From contig JAJDXO010000043.1 in NCBI GenBank assembly GCA_022823235.1, positions 46,421-110,420 of the forward strand: a stretch of 64,000 nucleotides of DNA. Direction: 5' to 3'. Position numbers and translations under genes: made by a program. Below the pieces are notes generated by a model. The model was not told the origin of the DNA and did no database searches. It saw only the letters and a list, made by a program, of their open reading frames with translations. Each line of letters opens with the position of its first letter. Position 1 is the first letter of the stretch. Source of the DNA: Rhodospirillales bacterium (GTDB taxonomy: Bacteria > Pseudomonadota > Alphaproteobacteria > Rhodospirillales > UBA2165). Positions 8,680-17,137 of this stretch are shown in pieces.

Positions 8680-9534
8680 ATGCAGTTTGTCAGTTTCAAA
8701 CATGGCGGGAGGGCGCGCTACGGCGTGGTGAAGGACGGCGGCGTCATCGACGCCACCGACCGGCTGGCCGACCGTTTCACCAGTCTCAGGGACGTGATCG
8801 AGGGCGAGGCGCTTTCCGAACTCGCCCCCATGGCGGACCACGGCGCGCCCGATGTCGGTCTCGACGAGATCGAATATCTGTTCCCCGTTACCGCGCCCCG
8901 CAAGATCTTCTGTATCGGGCGCAACTACCGGGCCTACCACGAGGTCCTGGAGGATGGCGGCGAACCGGAATATCCGAGCGTCTTTCCGCGCTACCTCAAC
9001 GGCTTCGTGCCCAATGGCGGCGTCATCCTGAAGCCCCGGGCGTCGGACCAGTTGGACTACGAGAACGAAATCGGCGTGGTCATCGGCAAACGGGCCCGTC
9101 ACGTCAGCGAAGACGACGCGCTTTCGTGCGTCGCCGGGTTCACCATCGTCAACGAGGGAAGCGTCCGCGACTGGCAGACCAAGGGCACGCAGAACTGCCC
9201 GGGCAAGAATTTCTACCGTTCGGGCAGCATCGGCCCCTGGATGGCGACCCCCGACCATCTGCCCGACCTCGACAATGTCCGCATCGTCACCCGGCGGAAC
9301 GGCGAGGTGGTCCAGGACGGAACCTCCGACATGATGATCTGCAAGATTCCGTTCCTGATCTCGCACATTTCCAAATTCACCGAGCTGGAGCCGGGCGACC
9401 TGATCGCCACCGGCAGTCCCGGCGGCTCGATCATCGAAGGCGAGGAGCCGAAAAACTGGCTCAAGGCGGGCGATGAGCTTGAGTTCGAGATCGAGGGTAT
9501 CGGCGTTCTCCAGAACACCGTCGCCGACGAATAA
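8680..9534 (+). CDS. Fumarylacetoacetate hydrolase (FAH) fold protein
   Basis: A 284-residue protein of the FAH superfamily (hydrolases, decarboxylases and isomerases of 2-oxo acids). N-terminal small domain 1-65, catalytic domain from FCIGRNYRAYHEV (77-89). Metal ligands E128 and E130 in LDYENEIGVVIGK; the third, normally Asp in an ND motif, is here Glu (E159 in VNEGSVRDWQ). The C-terminal GDLIATGSPGG is standard. Length and the RNY motif fit FAHD1/2-hydroxyhepta-2,4-diene-dioate-type enzymes rather than true FAH. The start is ATG 8680 with AGGGGGCGG upstream. Lying after hpd it may serve aromatic breakdown, but the homogentisate dioxygenase and isomerase are absent, so this is inference. 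Confidence 0.85.
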   Translation: MQFVSFKHGGRARYGVVKDGGVIDATDRLADRFTSLRDVIEGEALSELAPMADHGAPDVGLDEIEYLFPVTAPRKIFCIGRNYRAYHEVLEDGGEPEYPSVFPRYLNGFVPNGGVILKPRASDQLDYENEIGVVIGKRARHVSEDDALSCVAGFTIVNEGSVRDWQTKGTQNCPGKNFYRSGSIGPWMATPDHLPDLDNVRIVTRRNGEVVQDGTSDMMICKIPFLISHISKFTELEPGDLIATGSPGGSIIEGEEPKNWLKAGDELEFEIEGIGVLQNTVADE

Positions 9535-9970
9535 CCGCCCCGGCCGGTTGCCGATGGCGCGGCTGTTTCCCAAGGCCCGGGGGACGGCTCGAAGTCTCCC
9601 GCCTCGTCCGTCCGCGAGCCATGCACCGGGCGCATATCGGCGTTTTCGGGGACATGGACATTCATGGACATTCATGGACATTTATTGACACCCATTTGGG
9701 AGGTACCCCCCAAATTGACCGTACAAAACTGCATAGCTGGCCCTCCAAATAGAAAACGCCGCCCCGGCGAGGGAGCGGCAGTCATCTATACACTTAGCTC
9801 GAACGGACGCCGGCGCAAGGGAGAGGGAAAGAAGCGGGAAGACGCACGGCAAGCTCCCTCCCCCTCGACGGGGGAGGGTTGGGGTGGGGGTGCAAAAAAA
9901 GCCGTCATCACCGGCTCGGTCAATTCGAAGCGAATTGACCTTACATGACGTAATTCAATCGGGTCCGGAC
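9535..9970. other. Intergenic region with tandem repeat and near-palindrome
   Basis: This is a 436-base gap between convergent genes. It holds three tandem copies of the 10-mer ATGGACATTC (9654-9683, last copy ends T), then a 22-bp near-perfect palindrome at 9694-9715 (ATTTGGG and CCCAAAT arms around GGTACC), then a short family 1 repeat fragment at 9854-9892. No gene was seen. Confidence 0.7.
9854..9892. repeat. Dispersed palindromic repeat, family 1, fragment c
   Basis: Only the second hairpin of the family is present: CTCCCTCCCCCTCGAC followed by GGGGGAGGGTTGGGGTGGGG. The conserved GGCTTGGCGAGCG part is missing. Confidence 0.8.
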
Positions 9971-10828
9971 CTAGACCCAGTTCGCGTCGCGCAGGGCCCC
10001 GGCGTAGCGGCGGCTGACCGGCACTTCCGCGCCGTTCTCCAGGAAGGCGGCGGTCCGGCCGGCCCGGCGCACGATCTTCCTTACCGCGGCCCGCGCAATC
10101 CAGTGCGAGCGATGGACCTGCATCCCTTCCGTGCCGCCCAGTTCCTTCAGCGCATCGCCGAAGCGCATCAGCACCAGTTCCGATCCCCGGTCGGTATGGA
10201 TCTCGACATAGTGGTCGCGCATTTGGAGATGCAGCAGGCGGCCGCGCCGGGCAGCCGGCAGTCTGTCGAGGATCGGCGGAGCGCCGGCGGCGGCCTCGGG
10301 GCGGTTGGGCGTTCCCGCCCCCGGCAGCTCCGCGAAGGGCGCGCCGCCGCCGCGGCGCATCGGCAGCTCGACGGTTCCCCAGACGATCAGGCCGATCACC
10401 AAGTGAACGAGGGCGACGGCAAGGAACAATTCGCCCGTGCCCAGGGTTTCCGGCAGCACGCCGGAAAACAGGAATTCGAGGACCGAAATTAGGAGCGTTC
10501 CCGGAACGGCGGCGGCAAGACTGCCGCCCAGCACGCAAGCGATAGCCGGGACTCGTCCGGACAGCCACACCACCGCGGGCAGGATGCAGGCCAGGGCGAG
10601 CGACCAGTTACCGGCTACCGCCAAAGCCCAGTAGGCCATCCGCTCGCCGAAGGGCATGCGGAGGTAGGTGCCGAACGGGCCGAGATAGCCGAGAAACAGG
10701 ATCGCGACGGCGAGCAAGGCCAAATGCCAGCGCAGCCGCCGCCAAACGAACCATTCGCGAAGCGCGAACGGCGCTTCCCCTACCGTTCGCGAACTATCCG
10801 GGCCGTTTGCGTAGCCGCCGTTGGGCAT
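9971..10828 (-). CDS. Membrane-bound LytTR-type DNA-binding regulator
   Basis: A 285-residue predicted transcription regulator. About four membrane segments lie between residues 33 and 150 (LALLAVAILFLGYLG; WSLALACILPAVVWL; VPGTLLISVLEFLF; LFLAVALVHLVIGLIVW). After a Pro/Ala linker the C-terminal 100 residues form a LytTR domain: HLQMRDHYVEIHTDRG, LVLMRFGDALKEL, VHRSHWIARAAVRKI and VPVSRRYAGALRD. Such proteins sense a membrane or extracellular cue and bind direct-repeat promoters; the signal is unknown. It diverges from the DUF2141 gene with a 61-base gap, so it may control that gene and the carotenoid oxygenase behind it. Confidence 0.82.
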   Translation of the reverse strand: MPNGGYANGPDSSRTVGEAPFALREWFVWRRLRWHLALLAVAILFLGYLGPFGTYLRMPFGERMAYWALAVAGNWSLALACILPAVVWLSGRVPAIACVLGGSLAAAVPGTLLISVLEFLFSGVLPETLGTGELFLAVALVHLVIGLIVWGTVELPMRRGGGAPFAELPGAGTPNRPEAAAGAPPILDRLPAARRGRLLHLQMRDHYVEIHTDRGSELVLMRFGDALKELGGTEGMQVHRSHWIARAAVRKIVRRAGRTAAFLENGAEVPVSRRYAGALRDANWV

Positions 10829-10889
10829 GGCCGTCCATCGTGCTTACTCCTGGGGCGCAGGATACGCACTCGAACGGGAGGAACCAAGA

Positions 10890-11345
10890 ATGAACCGAAA
10901 ATCGCGCTTCGCCGCCCTGGCGGCCATCGCCGCTTCCCTTGCGCTCTCCGCGCCGGCAACGGGCGGCACGGCGCAGGCGGCGGAACTGACGGTTGCGGTA
11001 AGCGGCGTCAATTCGGGCAGGGGCCGCGTCTATGTCGCCCTTCATCGCGCCGCCGACGGCGTGACGTTCCCCGATGCGAAAGGCCAGGTCGCCGGCGTCT
11101 GGCGCATGGCGCGGAAGGGCGGCTTCAGCGTCACCTTCACCGGACTGGAGCCCGGCCGGTACGCGGTCAACGGCTTCCACGACGACAACGGCAACGGCGA
11201 CCTCGACACCAACCTGCTCGGCATTCCCACCGAAGGCTACGGCTTCGGCAACGGCGCGACCGGCAGCTTCGGGCCGCCGGATTTCACCGCCGCCAGCATT
11301 GCCGTGAAAGGCAAGACCAGCGTCAAACTGCCGATCGGCTACTGA
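10890..11345 (+). CDS. DUF2141 secreted protein
   Basis: A 151-residue exported protein with a signal peptide (residues 1-31, cleavage near AQAAE). The mature part is a DUF2141 domain, a beta-sandwich: VNSGRGRVYVALH, FTGLEPGRYAVNGFHDDNGNGDLDTN and GIPTEGYGFGN. The DxNxNxDxD stretch resembles a calcium-binding loop. Members are often found next to carotenoid or lipid metabolism genes; the biochemical function is unknown. ATG 10890 is preceded by GGGAGGAACCAAGA. The gap to the following carotenoid oxygenase is 12 bases, so the two are probably one transcript. Confidence 0.85.
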   Translation: MNRKSRFAALAAIAASLALSAPATGGTAQAAELTVAVSGVNSGRGRVYVALHRAADGVTFPDAKGQVAGVWRMARKGGFSVTFTGLEPGRYAVNGFHDDNGNGDLDTNLLGIPTEGYGFGNGATGSFGPPDFTAASIAVKGKTSVKLPIGY

Positions 11346-11357
11346 GCCTGCCCGGCC

Positions 11358-12914
11358 ATGACACAGGAACCGACTCCAATGACAGACACCAACATTTCCC
11401 GGCGCACTTTCCTCGCCGCATCGGCCGCTTCCGGGCTGGCCGGCTTCGCGCCCTTCGCATCGGCGCTTGCCGCGTCAGGCAATGACTGGGGCGACGACTG
11501 GGGCGGGGCCTTCGCCGCCGCCCTCGGGCGCAACCGTATGCTGCTCGGCTGGAAAACGCCGCCGGACCGGCTGGATACCGGCTCGCTCGCCGTTACCGGC
11601 GCGTGGCCCGCCGGGCTGAAGGGCCGCTTCTTCCGCAACGGGCCGTCGGTCCACGACCGGTTCGGCCGGCGCTGCCGGCACTGGTTCGACGGCGACGGCA
11701 TGATCCAGGAATTCGTCATCGACGGCGGCCGGATTGCCCATCGCGGGCGCGTCGTCCGCACGCCGAAGCTCGATCGGGAAGACGCCGCCGGCAGACGGCT
11801 GTACAGCGGCTACGCCACGCACCTGGAAAGCCAGGCCCCGATCCGCGGGCCGGACAGCATGAACGCGGCGAACATCTCCGTCCTGCATCATGGCGGGGAA
11901 CTGCTGGCGCTGTGGGAAGGCGGCTCGGCGACGCGGCTCGACGAAGCGACCCTTGCGGCGTCGGGCTTCAAGGCCTGGAGCCCGCAACTCGCCGGCGTTC
12001 CCTTCTCCGCGCATCCAAAGGCCGATCCGGATGGGACGCTGTGGAACATCGGCTGCGCCCTGCTGCCCAGGCCCGCTCTCGTGCTCTACCATATCGACCG
12101 CGCGGGCCGGCTGGTGAAGGCGGGCCTTGTCGATGCCGGGCCGATGGGGCTGATCCACGATTTCGTCGTCACGCACAAGTCGCTGGTCATTCTGATCCAC
12201 CCATTCCTGTTCGATCCCGCGCGGGCGGAACAGGCCGGCATCCTCGATGCCCATATCTGGAAACCGAGGGCGGAAACCCGCGTGCTGGTGGTCGACAAGG
12301 CCGATTTCGGCAAACGCCGTTGGCACGCCCTGCCGGCCTGTTTCGGCTTCCACTACGGCAACGGCTGGGAAGAGGCGGACGGAACGATCCGGCTCGACCA
12401 TTGCCTCGCCGGCAATCCCGGCATCGTCACCGAAACGCTGCGTTATGTGATGAAGGGCGAGTTCCGGCCCTCGGCGCCACTGCGCTATTCCCGGATCGTC
12501 CTGCCGCCGAAGGGCGACGGCCGGATCGAAAACCGGGCGGACGAAGCGGAATTCGCCAAGGTGGCGCCCGCCGCCGTCGGCCGGCGGCACCGCTTCGTCT
12601 ACACGCTCGGCGTCCCGGACGATCCGGAGGACTGGCGCTTCCGCACCGTCGTCAAGCGCGACCTCGAACGCGGCACGGCGGAGAGCTTCGACTACGGTCC
12701 CGGCAGGATACCGGAAGAGCATCTGTTCGTTCCCGGACCCGGCGGCCGCGGCGAGGACGACGGCTGGCTGATCGGCACGGTGCTGGACTGGAAGAAAGGC
12801 GTGACGGGGCTGTCGGCGTTCGACGCCCGCGACGTCGCGGCCGGCCCGGTCGCCCAGGCGTGGCTGCCCTATCCGCTGCCGCTGGGCTTCCACGGCGCTT
12901 TTGTCGGGGGTTAG
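11358..12914 (+). CDS. Carotenoid oxygenase (RPE65/CCD family), Tat-exported
   Basis: A 518-residue Fe(II) dioxygenase of the carotenoid-cleavage family; relatives cleave carotenoids or stilbenes at a double bond. A twin-arginine signal SRRTFLA (14-20) precedes a hydrophobic stretch, so export to the periplasm after folding is likely, unusual for a carotenoid enzyme. The four expected iron His are visible: H219 (FSAHPKADPDG), H267 (LIHDFVVT), H332 (FGFHYGNGW) and H512 (LGFHGAF). A second ATG at 11379 has AGGA upstream and would still keep the Tat motif; the true start is uncertain between the two. Linked to the DUF2141 gene. Confidence 0.88.
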   Translation: MTQEPTPMTDTNISRRTFLAASAASGLAGFAPFASALAASGNDWGDDWGGAFAAALGRNRMLLGWKTPPDRLDTGSLAVTGAWPAGLKGRFFRNGPSVHDRFGRRCRHWFDGDGMIQEFVIDGGRIAHRGRVVRTPKLDREDAAGRRLYSGYATHLESQAPIRGPDSMNAANISVLHHGGELLALWEGGSATRLDEATLAASGFKAWSPQLAGVPFSAHPKADPDGTLWNIGCALLPRPALVLYHIDRAGRLVKAGLVDAGPMGLIHDFVVTHKSLVILIHPFLFDPARAEQAGILDAHIWKPRAETRVLVVDKADFGKRRWHALPACFGFHYGNGWEEADGTIRLDHCLAGNPGIVTETLRYVMKGEFRPSAPLRYSRIVLPPKGDGRIENRADEAEFAKVAPAAVGRRHRFVYTLGVPDDPEDWRFRTVVKRDLERGTAESFDYGPGRIPEEHLFVPGPGGRGEDDGWLIGTVLDWKKGVTGLSAFDARDVAAGPVAQAWLPYPLPLGFHGAFVGG

Positions 12915-12959
12915 GGCGTTCATGCGCGGGCGGCGCGACGGATCGGGGGGCGGCGCCGG

Positions 12960-13994
12960 ATGCGCCTGACCGCGACGGGCCGGAACACGCTTCGCATTCT
13001 CGCGATCGTCGTCGGGTGCTCGACGATCGGCGGCGCCGCGTTCGGGATCGCCATGAACGGCGCAAACGGGCTTCTCGACCCCAGACCGGCGGCAATCGGT
13101 GCCTATAACGGGTTTCTGATCAGCCTGCTCATCGCCGGTTTCGAACTGCATTCGCGGCGCAGGGCGGCGCGAAGCTGGCTTGGCCGTTCCCCGTTCCTGG
13201 TCAACGTCATTCTGCGGTCGGTCATCTATCTCGCGGTCTTCGCGCTCGTGATCCAATCGAGCCTGCCGGTCGTGGGTGGGGAGATTACGGGGTGGGGCTG
13301 GCGGGAGCCGAACTTCCTGATCGCCGTCGGGGTTTCGTTCGCCGCCAGTATCGCGTTCAACGCCATCGTGCGGATCGGCCGCGTGCTGGGGCGCGGCGTG
13401 CTCGTCAAATTTCTCACCGGCTACTATTACCGGCCGCGCGAGGAAGAGCGGATTTTCCTGTTCATCGATCTCGTCGGTTCGACCGCAACGGCCGAGCGCA
13501 TCGGGCATATCGCGTTCCACCGCCTGATGAACGATTTCATTCGCGACGCCACCGAACCGATCCTGGCCGCGCACGGCGAAATCCACGACTATGTCGGCGA
13601 CGAAATCATCGTGACATGGACGCCCGAGCGCGGCCTGAAGCAGGGAAACTGCGTGCGCTGCGTAAACGATGTCCGCCGTGCCCTGGAAAAGCGAGGCGAC
13701 GCTTATCGGAAGGCCTACGGCATTACGCCGAAATTCCGCGCCGCCCTTCATATCGGAACGGTGGCGGCGGGGGAAATGGGGCTGGTCAAGCAGGCCATCG
13801 TGTATCTCGGCGATATTGTGAATACGACGGCGCGGATCGAGGCCGTCTGCAGGGAGCTCGACGCGGACATTCTTGTCTCGGCGGACGTCGTCGACCGGCT
13901 CGCCGGCGTCTCGGGGCTCGAATTCGCCGACCTCGGATCGGTCGAACTGCGCGGCCGGACCGAGCCGGTCAAGCTCTACAGTCCGGCGGCGTAG
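12960..13994 (+). CDS. Membrane adenylate/guanylate cyclase (class III)
   Basis: A 344-residue protein. About four membrane helices lie in residues 11-140, then a class III cyclase domain: FLFIDLVGSTATAER with metal Asp D170, HDYVGDEIIVTW with second Asp D214, and a late YLGDIVNTTARIEAVC region. It makes cAMP (or cGMP) from NTP at the inner membrane. The substrate-defining residues cannot be assigned without alignment. The start ATG 12960 has a G-rich GGGGGG sequence upstream. It follows the carotenoid oxygenase by 45 bases; functional coupling is not evident. Confidence 0.88.
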   Translation: MRLTATGRNTLRILAIVVGCSTIGGAAFGIAMNGANGLLDPRPAAIGAYNGFLISLLIAGFELHSRRRAARSWLGRSPFLVNVILRSVIYLAVFALVIQSSLPVVGGEITGWGWREPNFLIAVGVSFAASIAFNAIVRIGRVLGRGVLVKFLTGYYYRPREEERIFLFIDLVGSTATAERIGHIAFHRLMNDFIRDATEPILAAHGEIHDYVGDEIIVTWTPERGLKQGNCVRCVNDVRRALEKRGDAYRKAYGITPKFRAALHIGTVAAGEMGLVKQAIVYLGDIVNTTARIEAVCRELDADILVSADVVDRLAGVSGLEFADLGSVELRGRTEPVKLYSPAA

Positions 13995-14098
13995 AGCGGT
14001 TTCCGGCCAAATTGGATCAATTTGATGGCGCTCATCGGTTGGCCGGACAGACTTGCCGGTCCCGGCAATCCCGCGTATGAATGGCCGGCGGAGAACAT

Positions 14099-14563
14099 AT
14101 GATGAACAAATTCTTCGAGGATTTCGAACTCATGACGCCGGGCCCGTTCGAAGCCGGCGACATCACCCGGGGGGTTTGCCGGCATTTCCGGGCCGGCCGG
14201 TACAGTCCGCTGACCGAGTTCAAGCTCTCCACCGGCCGGCGCGCGGACGTCGCGGGATTGAACAAGGCCGGCCGGTTCGTCATTGCCGAGGTGAAGTCCT
14301 CGGTCCGCGACTTCCAGGCGGACCGGAAATGGCCGGACTACGTCCCCTTCTGCGACCGCTTCTACTTCGCCGTCGCCAACGGCTTTCCGGTCGACCTCAT
14401 TCCCGGGGACTGCGGCATCCTGATCGCCGATCCGTACGACGCGGCCATTCTGAGGGAAGCGCCGCTGCTGAAGATGAATGGGGCCCGGCGCCGAAGCCAG
14501 ATTCTCCGGTTCGCCAAGACCGCCGCCGACCGGCTGCATCGAATCAGCGATCCGTCGCTATAG
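14099..14563 (+). CDS. mmcB: MmcB family DNA repair endonuclease-like protein
   Basis: A 154-residue protein of the MmcB family, linked in Caulobacter to mitomycin C resistance and induced independently of SOS. A PD-(D/E)XK-like core is visible: E40 (LTEFKL), D50 (RRADVAGL), E64 and K66 (VIAEVKSS). Two adjacent ATGs (14099, 14102) follow GGCGGAG; the first is used here, and an ATG at 14081 is possible. The 3' end overlaps the stop region of the Ada-like methyltransferase gene by 20 bases tail to tail, two DNA-damage genes in convergent pairing. Confidence 0.85.
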   Translation: MMNKFFEDFELMTPGPFEAGDITRGVCRHFRAGRYSPLTEFKLSTGRRADVAGLNKAGRFVIAEVKSSVRDFQADRKWPDYVPFCDRFYFAVANGFPVDLIPGDCGILIADPYDAAILREAPLLKMNGARRRSQILRFAKTAADRLHRISDPSL

Positions 14564-15434
14564 ATTCGGTTTCGCCGTCCAGCAATTTCCGTTTCCGGTC
14601 CAGCCCCCAGCGATAACCGTGAAGCTTCCCGTCGCTGCCGACCGCCCGATGACAAGGAATTGCCACCGCCACCGGATTGGTCGCGCAGGCCCGGCCGACG
14701 GCGCGGGCCGATTTCGGCGAGCCGATGGCGGCGGCGATTTCCGCATATGTCATCGTGGCGCCCCGCGGAATTCGACGAAGGCAATCCCAGACCTTCCACT
14801 GAAACGCCGTCGCCCGCAGATCGAAGGGCAATGAAACGGCCGTCCCGGACGCGCCGCTGAGGATGGACAGCACCGCCTCCAGATTGTCCGCCAGTCCCGA
14901 AACGTCCGCCCCGATTTTCGCCGCCGGGAATTCCCCGTGCAGGTCTTCGACCAGTTCCCCGTCATCGTCGCCGATGCTGATCCGGCAAATCCCCCGGTCC
15001 GTGGACGCCACCAGGAGCCGGCCGAGAAAGCTGTCGGCGATGGCAAAACCGATCCTGGCTCCGGCGCCCCCCTTGCCGTAACTCGCGGGCGTCATCCCCA
15101 GCGTCTCGCCGGCCCGCTCGTAGAGCCGGCTGGAAGAGCCGAATCCGGCGCCGTACATGGCCGACGACACGCTCTCCCCGCTCCGGACTTCCGCCTTGAA
15201 CCGGTCGAGCCGGCGTTGGGCGGCGTACTCGCGGGGCGACAATCCCAGCACCTGTTTGAATTTCCGCTGCAGATGATACGGGCTGACGCCGACGGCTTCG
15301 GACAACTCCGTCAGGGTCGGCGCTCCCTCGTCGGCTTCGTCGATCAGCCGGCATGCTTCCATGATCCAGCCGGGCGGTGGGACATCCGAACGGTTCATCG
15401 CGGCGGCCCCGGGCGTTGTGTTTCGTTCAAGCAT
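14544..15434 (-). CDS. AraC-type HTH / O6-methylguanine-DNA methyltransferase fusion (Ada-like)
   Basis: A 296-residue protein that removes methyl groups from O6-methylguanine. Residues 22-120 form an AraC helix-turn-helix (LTELSEAVGVSPYHLQRKFKQ; SVSSAMYGAGFGSSSRLYE). Residues 128-292 form the MGMT domain: YAEIAAAIG and the acceptor motif PCHRAVG with C261. The N-terminal zinc/methyl-phosphotriester domain of E. coli Ada is missing, so activation by triester transfer is not expected. The start chosen, ATG 15434, has only a weak ribosome-binding site; ATG at residue 13 (MNRSDV) is an alternative. Confidence 0.88.
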   Translation of the reverse strand: MLERNTTPGAAAMNRSDVPPPGWIMEACRLIDEADEGAPTLTELSEAVGVSPYHLQRKFKQVLGLSPREYAAQRRLDRFKAEVRSGESVSSAMYGAGFGSSSRLYERAGETLGMTPASYGKGGAGARIGFAIADSFLGRLLVASTDRGICRISIGDDDGELVEDLHGEFPAAKIGADVSGLADNLEAVLSILSGASGTAVSLPFDLRATAFQWKVWDCLRRIPRGATMTYAEIAAAIGSPKSARAVGRACATNPVAVAIPCHRAVGSDGKLHGYRWGLDRKRKLLDGETESIATDR

Positions 15435-15466
15435 GACCCCAGCATAACCGCCGCCGAGACCCTCCT

Positions 15467-16198
15467 CTATCCGAAGCTTGCGGTCTCGATTCCGACCCGC
15501 ATCAATCGTTCGCCGTTCGCGTTCAGCCACTTCCGGCCGGCCTCCGGATCGACGCCGAGACTGTTCACCGTCTCCCAAAACGCGGGTGAATGATCCATGT
15601 GACGGAGGTGCGAGACCTCATGGGCGACGACATAGTCCAGAACGTCCACCGGGGCCATGACCAGGCGCCATGAGAACGAGAGATTGCCGTTGGGCGCGCA
15701 CGATCCCCAGCGGCTTCGCGTGTCGCGGATGGACACGCGATTGAACGCCGCCCCCAGCCGGCCGCACATGGTCTCCGCCCGGGGCACGATTTCGCGCTTC
15801 GCCTCCCGCCTCAGCCAGTCCAGCACCCGGCGCGCAATATGCTCTTCCCGGCCCGAGACCCAGATCGCGTTCCCCTCCCGCCGGACGCCGAACCGGCCGG
15901 CCGGGTCGTGGCATATCACATGGTCCCGGTCGAGCACCGGCACCCGCCCGCCGGCGACGATGGGCGTCGGCTGGGCCAGTTTTCCGAGGGCACCGGCGAT
16001 CCACGCGGACTTTTCCTCGGCCAGGGCCAATCCCGCCTTCGCGGGAACCCCCTTGGGCAGCGTGACGGCGATGCCGCCGGTTTTCGGATCGATCCGCAGG
16101 ATGAGGCGCCGCGCCCTGGCATGATGCCGAACGGTTAAAGGAACCTGCCTGCCGTCGACCACCACATGGTGACGGGAGCCGGCCGGCCTACCCGGCAT
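15467..16198 (-). CDS. SprT/YgjP-like zinc metallopeptidase (DUF45)
   Basis: A 243-residue predicted cytoplasmic metalloprotease-like protein. Motifs: [19 protein letters not shown] (161-179) and [16 protein letters not shown] with zinc ligands H193, H197 and H203 and catalytic E194, the full DUF45 signature. The N-terminal beta-rich part ([18 protein letters not shown]) is typical. The start ATG 16198 overlaps the stop of the YcgN-like gene upstream (ATGCCGGGTAG), suggesting coupled translation; GAGGA lies 13 bases upstream. Substrate unknown. Confidence 0.85.
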   Translation of the reverse strand: MPGRPAGSRHHVVVDGRQVPLTVRHHARARRLILRIDPKTGGIAVTLPKGVPAKAGLALAEEKSAWIAGALGKLAQPTPIVAGGRVPVLDRDHVICHDPAGRFGVRREGNAIWVSGREEHIARRVLDWLRREAKREIVPRAETMCGRLGAAFNRVSIRDTRSRWGSCAPNGNLSFSWRLVMAPVDVLDYVVAHEVSHLRHMDHSPAFWETVNSLGVDPEAGRKWLNANGERLMRVGIETASFG

Positions 16199-16706
16199 CG
16201 TCCACATCCTCGTTCGGCCATTCCACCACATGATCCTCCAGATCGCCGGCATCCCGCTCGGCAACGCAGCGGCCCCGCACCGACACCCCGGCCCGGTGCA
16301 CGCTTTCGGGATCGCCGGAAATCAGCGGGTGCCAATCGAAAAGATCCTTTCCCTCCGAAATCAGCCGGTAGGCGCACGTCGGCGGCAGCCATCCGATGGA
16401 CGTCAGTGTCCCCGGGGTCAGTCGGACGCAATCGGGCACCCGAGCGGTTCTGTTCGCGTAATCCGTACAGCGGCAGGCGCCGATGTCGAGGAGACCGCAC
16501 GCAACCTCGGTGTATTCCACTTCCCGGGTATCTTCGTACTCGATTTTGTGGAGGCAGCACCTGCCGCACCCGTCGCAGAGCGACTCCCACTCCTCGGGAC
16601 TCATCCGCCCGAGCGGCTTGGTCTTCCAGAAAGGTTCGTCCTTCCGGTCCTGCCGGGCAGCCGCCACCTGGGACTCCTCCGCCGATGTTCCGATCATACC
16701 GATCAT
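16188..16706 (-). CDS. YcgN-like cysteine-cluster protein (UPF0260)
   Basis: A 172-residue protein very close in pattern to E. coli YcgN (about 150 residues): [20 protein letters not shown], the cluster [11 protein letters not shown], then [36 protein letters not shown] and WHPLISG. The conserved Cys residues suggest a metal or Fe-S site, but the role is not established. The start is taken at MIGMIG (16706) because the sequence before it is not family-like; no strong ribosome-binding site is seen. It overlaps the start of the SprT-like gene. Confidence 0.85.
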   Translation of the reverse strand: MIGMIGTSAEESQVAAARQDRKDEPFWKTKPLGRMSPEEWESLCDGCGRCCLHKIEYEDTREVEYTEVACGLLDIGACRCTDYANRTARVPDCVRLTPGTLTSIGWLPPTCAYRLISEGKDLFDWHPLISGDPESVHRAGVSVRGRCVAERDAGDLEDHVVEWPNEDVDDAG

Positions 16707-16900
16707 TGTCACAAGGCAGCGGCCGGGACAATAGGCGTAGCCAAATACGGCCGATGGATAGGGGCCCCCAAGGGAGAGGGTCGCGGATGACCGGTCCGGC
16801 GTCACCGGCCATTGACGGCCAACCGGACGCCGGCCATTGTGGGGCGTGTTGACCAACCCGGCCGCTGCGGCGGCGCCCGCGCTTCTTCGATTTGCCTGAA

Positions 16901-17137
16901 ATGACGGATGATCCGAGCCGTGTTCGAAAAAGATCTATCCGGATCGCCGGCCATGCGACGAGCGTATCCGTGGAACAGGCATTCTGGGACCGGCTGCGGC
17001 TCATATCCAGGGCGCGCGGCGTTTCGGTCAATGGCCTGATTGCCGAAATCGACCGCCACCGGACCGGCAATCTCTCCAGCGCCATCCGGCTGTTCGTCCT
17101 CGAGGAATCGGATCGTCCCGACCCCGATGGCGGCTAG
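16901..17137 (+). CDS. Ribbon-helix-helix domain protein
   Basis: A 78-residue protein with a ribbon-helix-helix fold: strand [19 protein letters not shown], helix 1 [12 protein letters not shown], then helix 2 [14 protein letters not shown] and a short tail [14 protein letters not shown]. Proteins of this short alphaproteobacterial type are presumed DNA-binding or partner-binding regulators. ATG 16901 is preferred over a TTG three codons upstream. Its TAG stop shares the CTAG palindrome (17134-17137) with the stop of the AsmA gene on the other strand. Confidence 0.8.
   Translation: MTDDPSRVRKRSIRIAGHATSVSVEQAFWDRLRLISRARGVSVNGLIAEIDRHRTGNLSSAIRLFVLEESDRPDPDGG

Noticed and set aside
9654..9683. 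CRISPR-like repeat
   Set aside because: Units of 10 bases are contiguous with no spacers.
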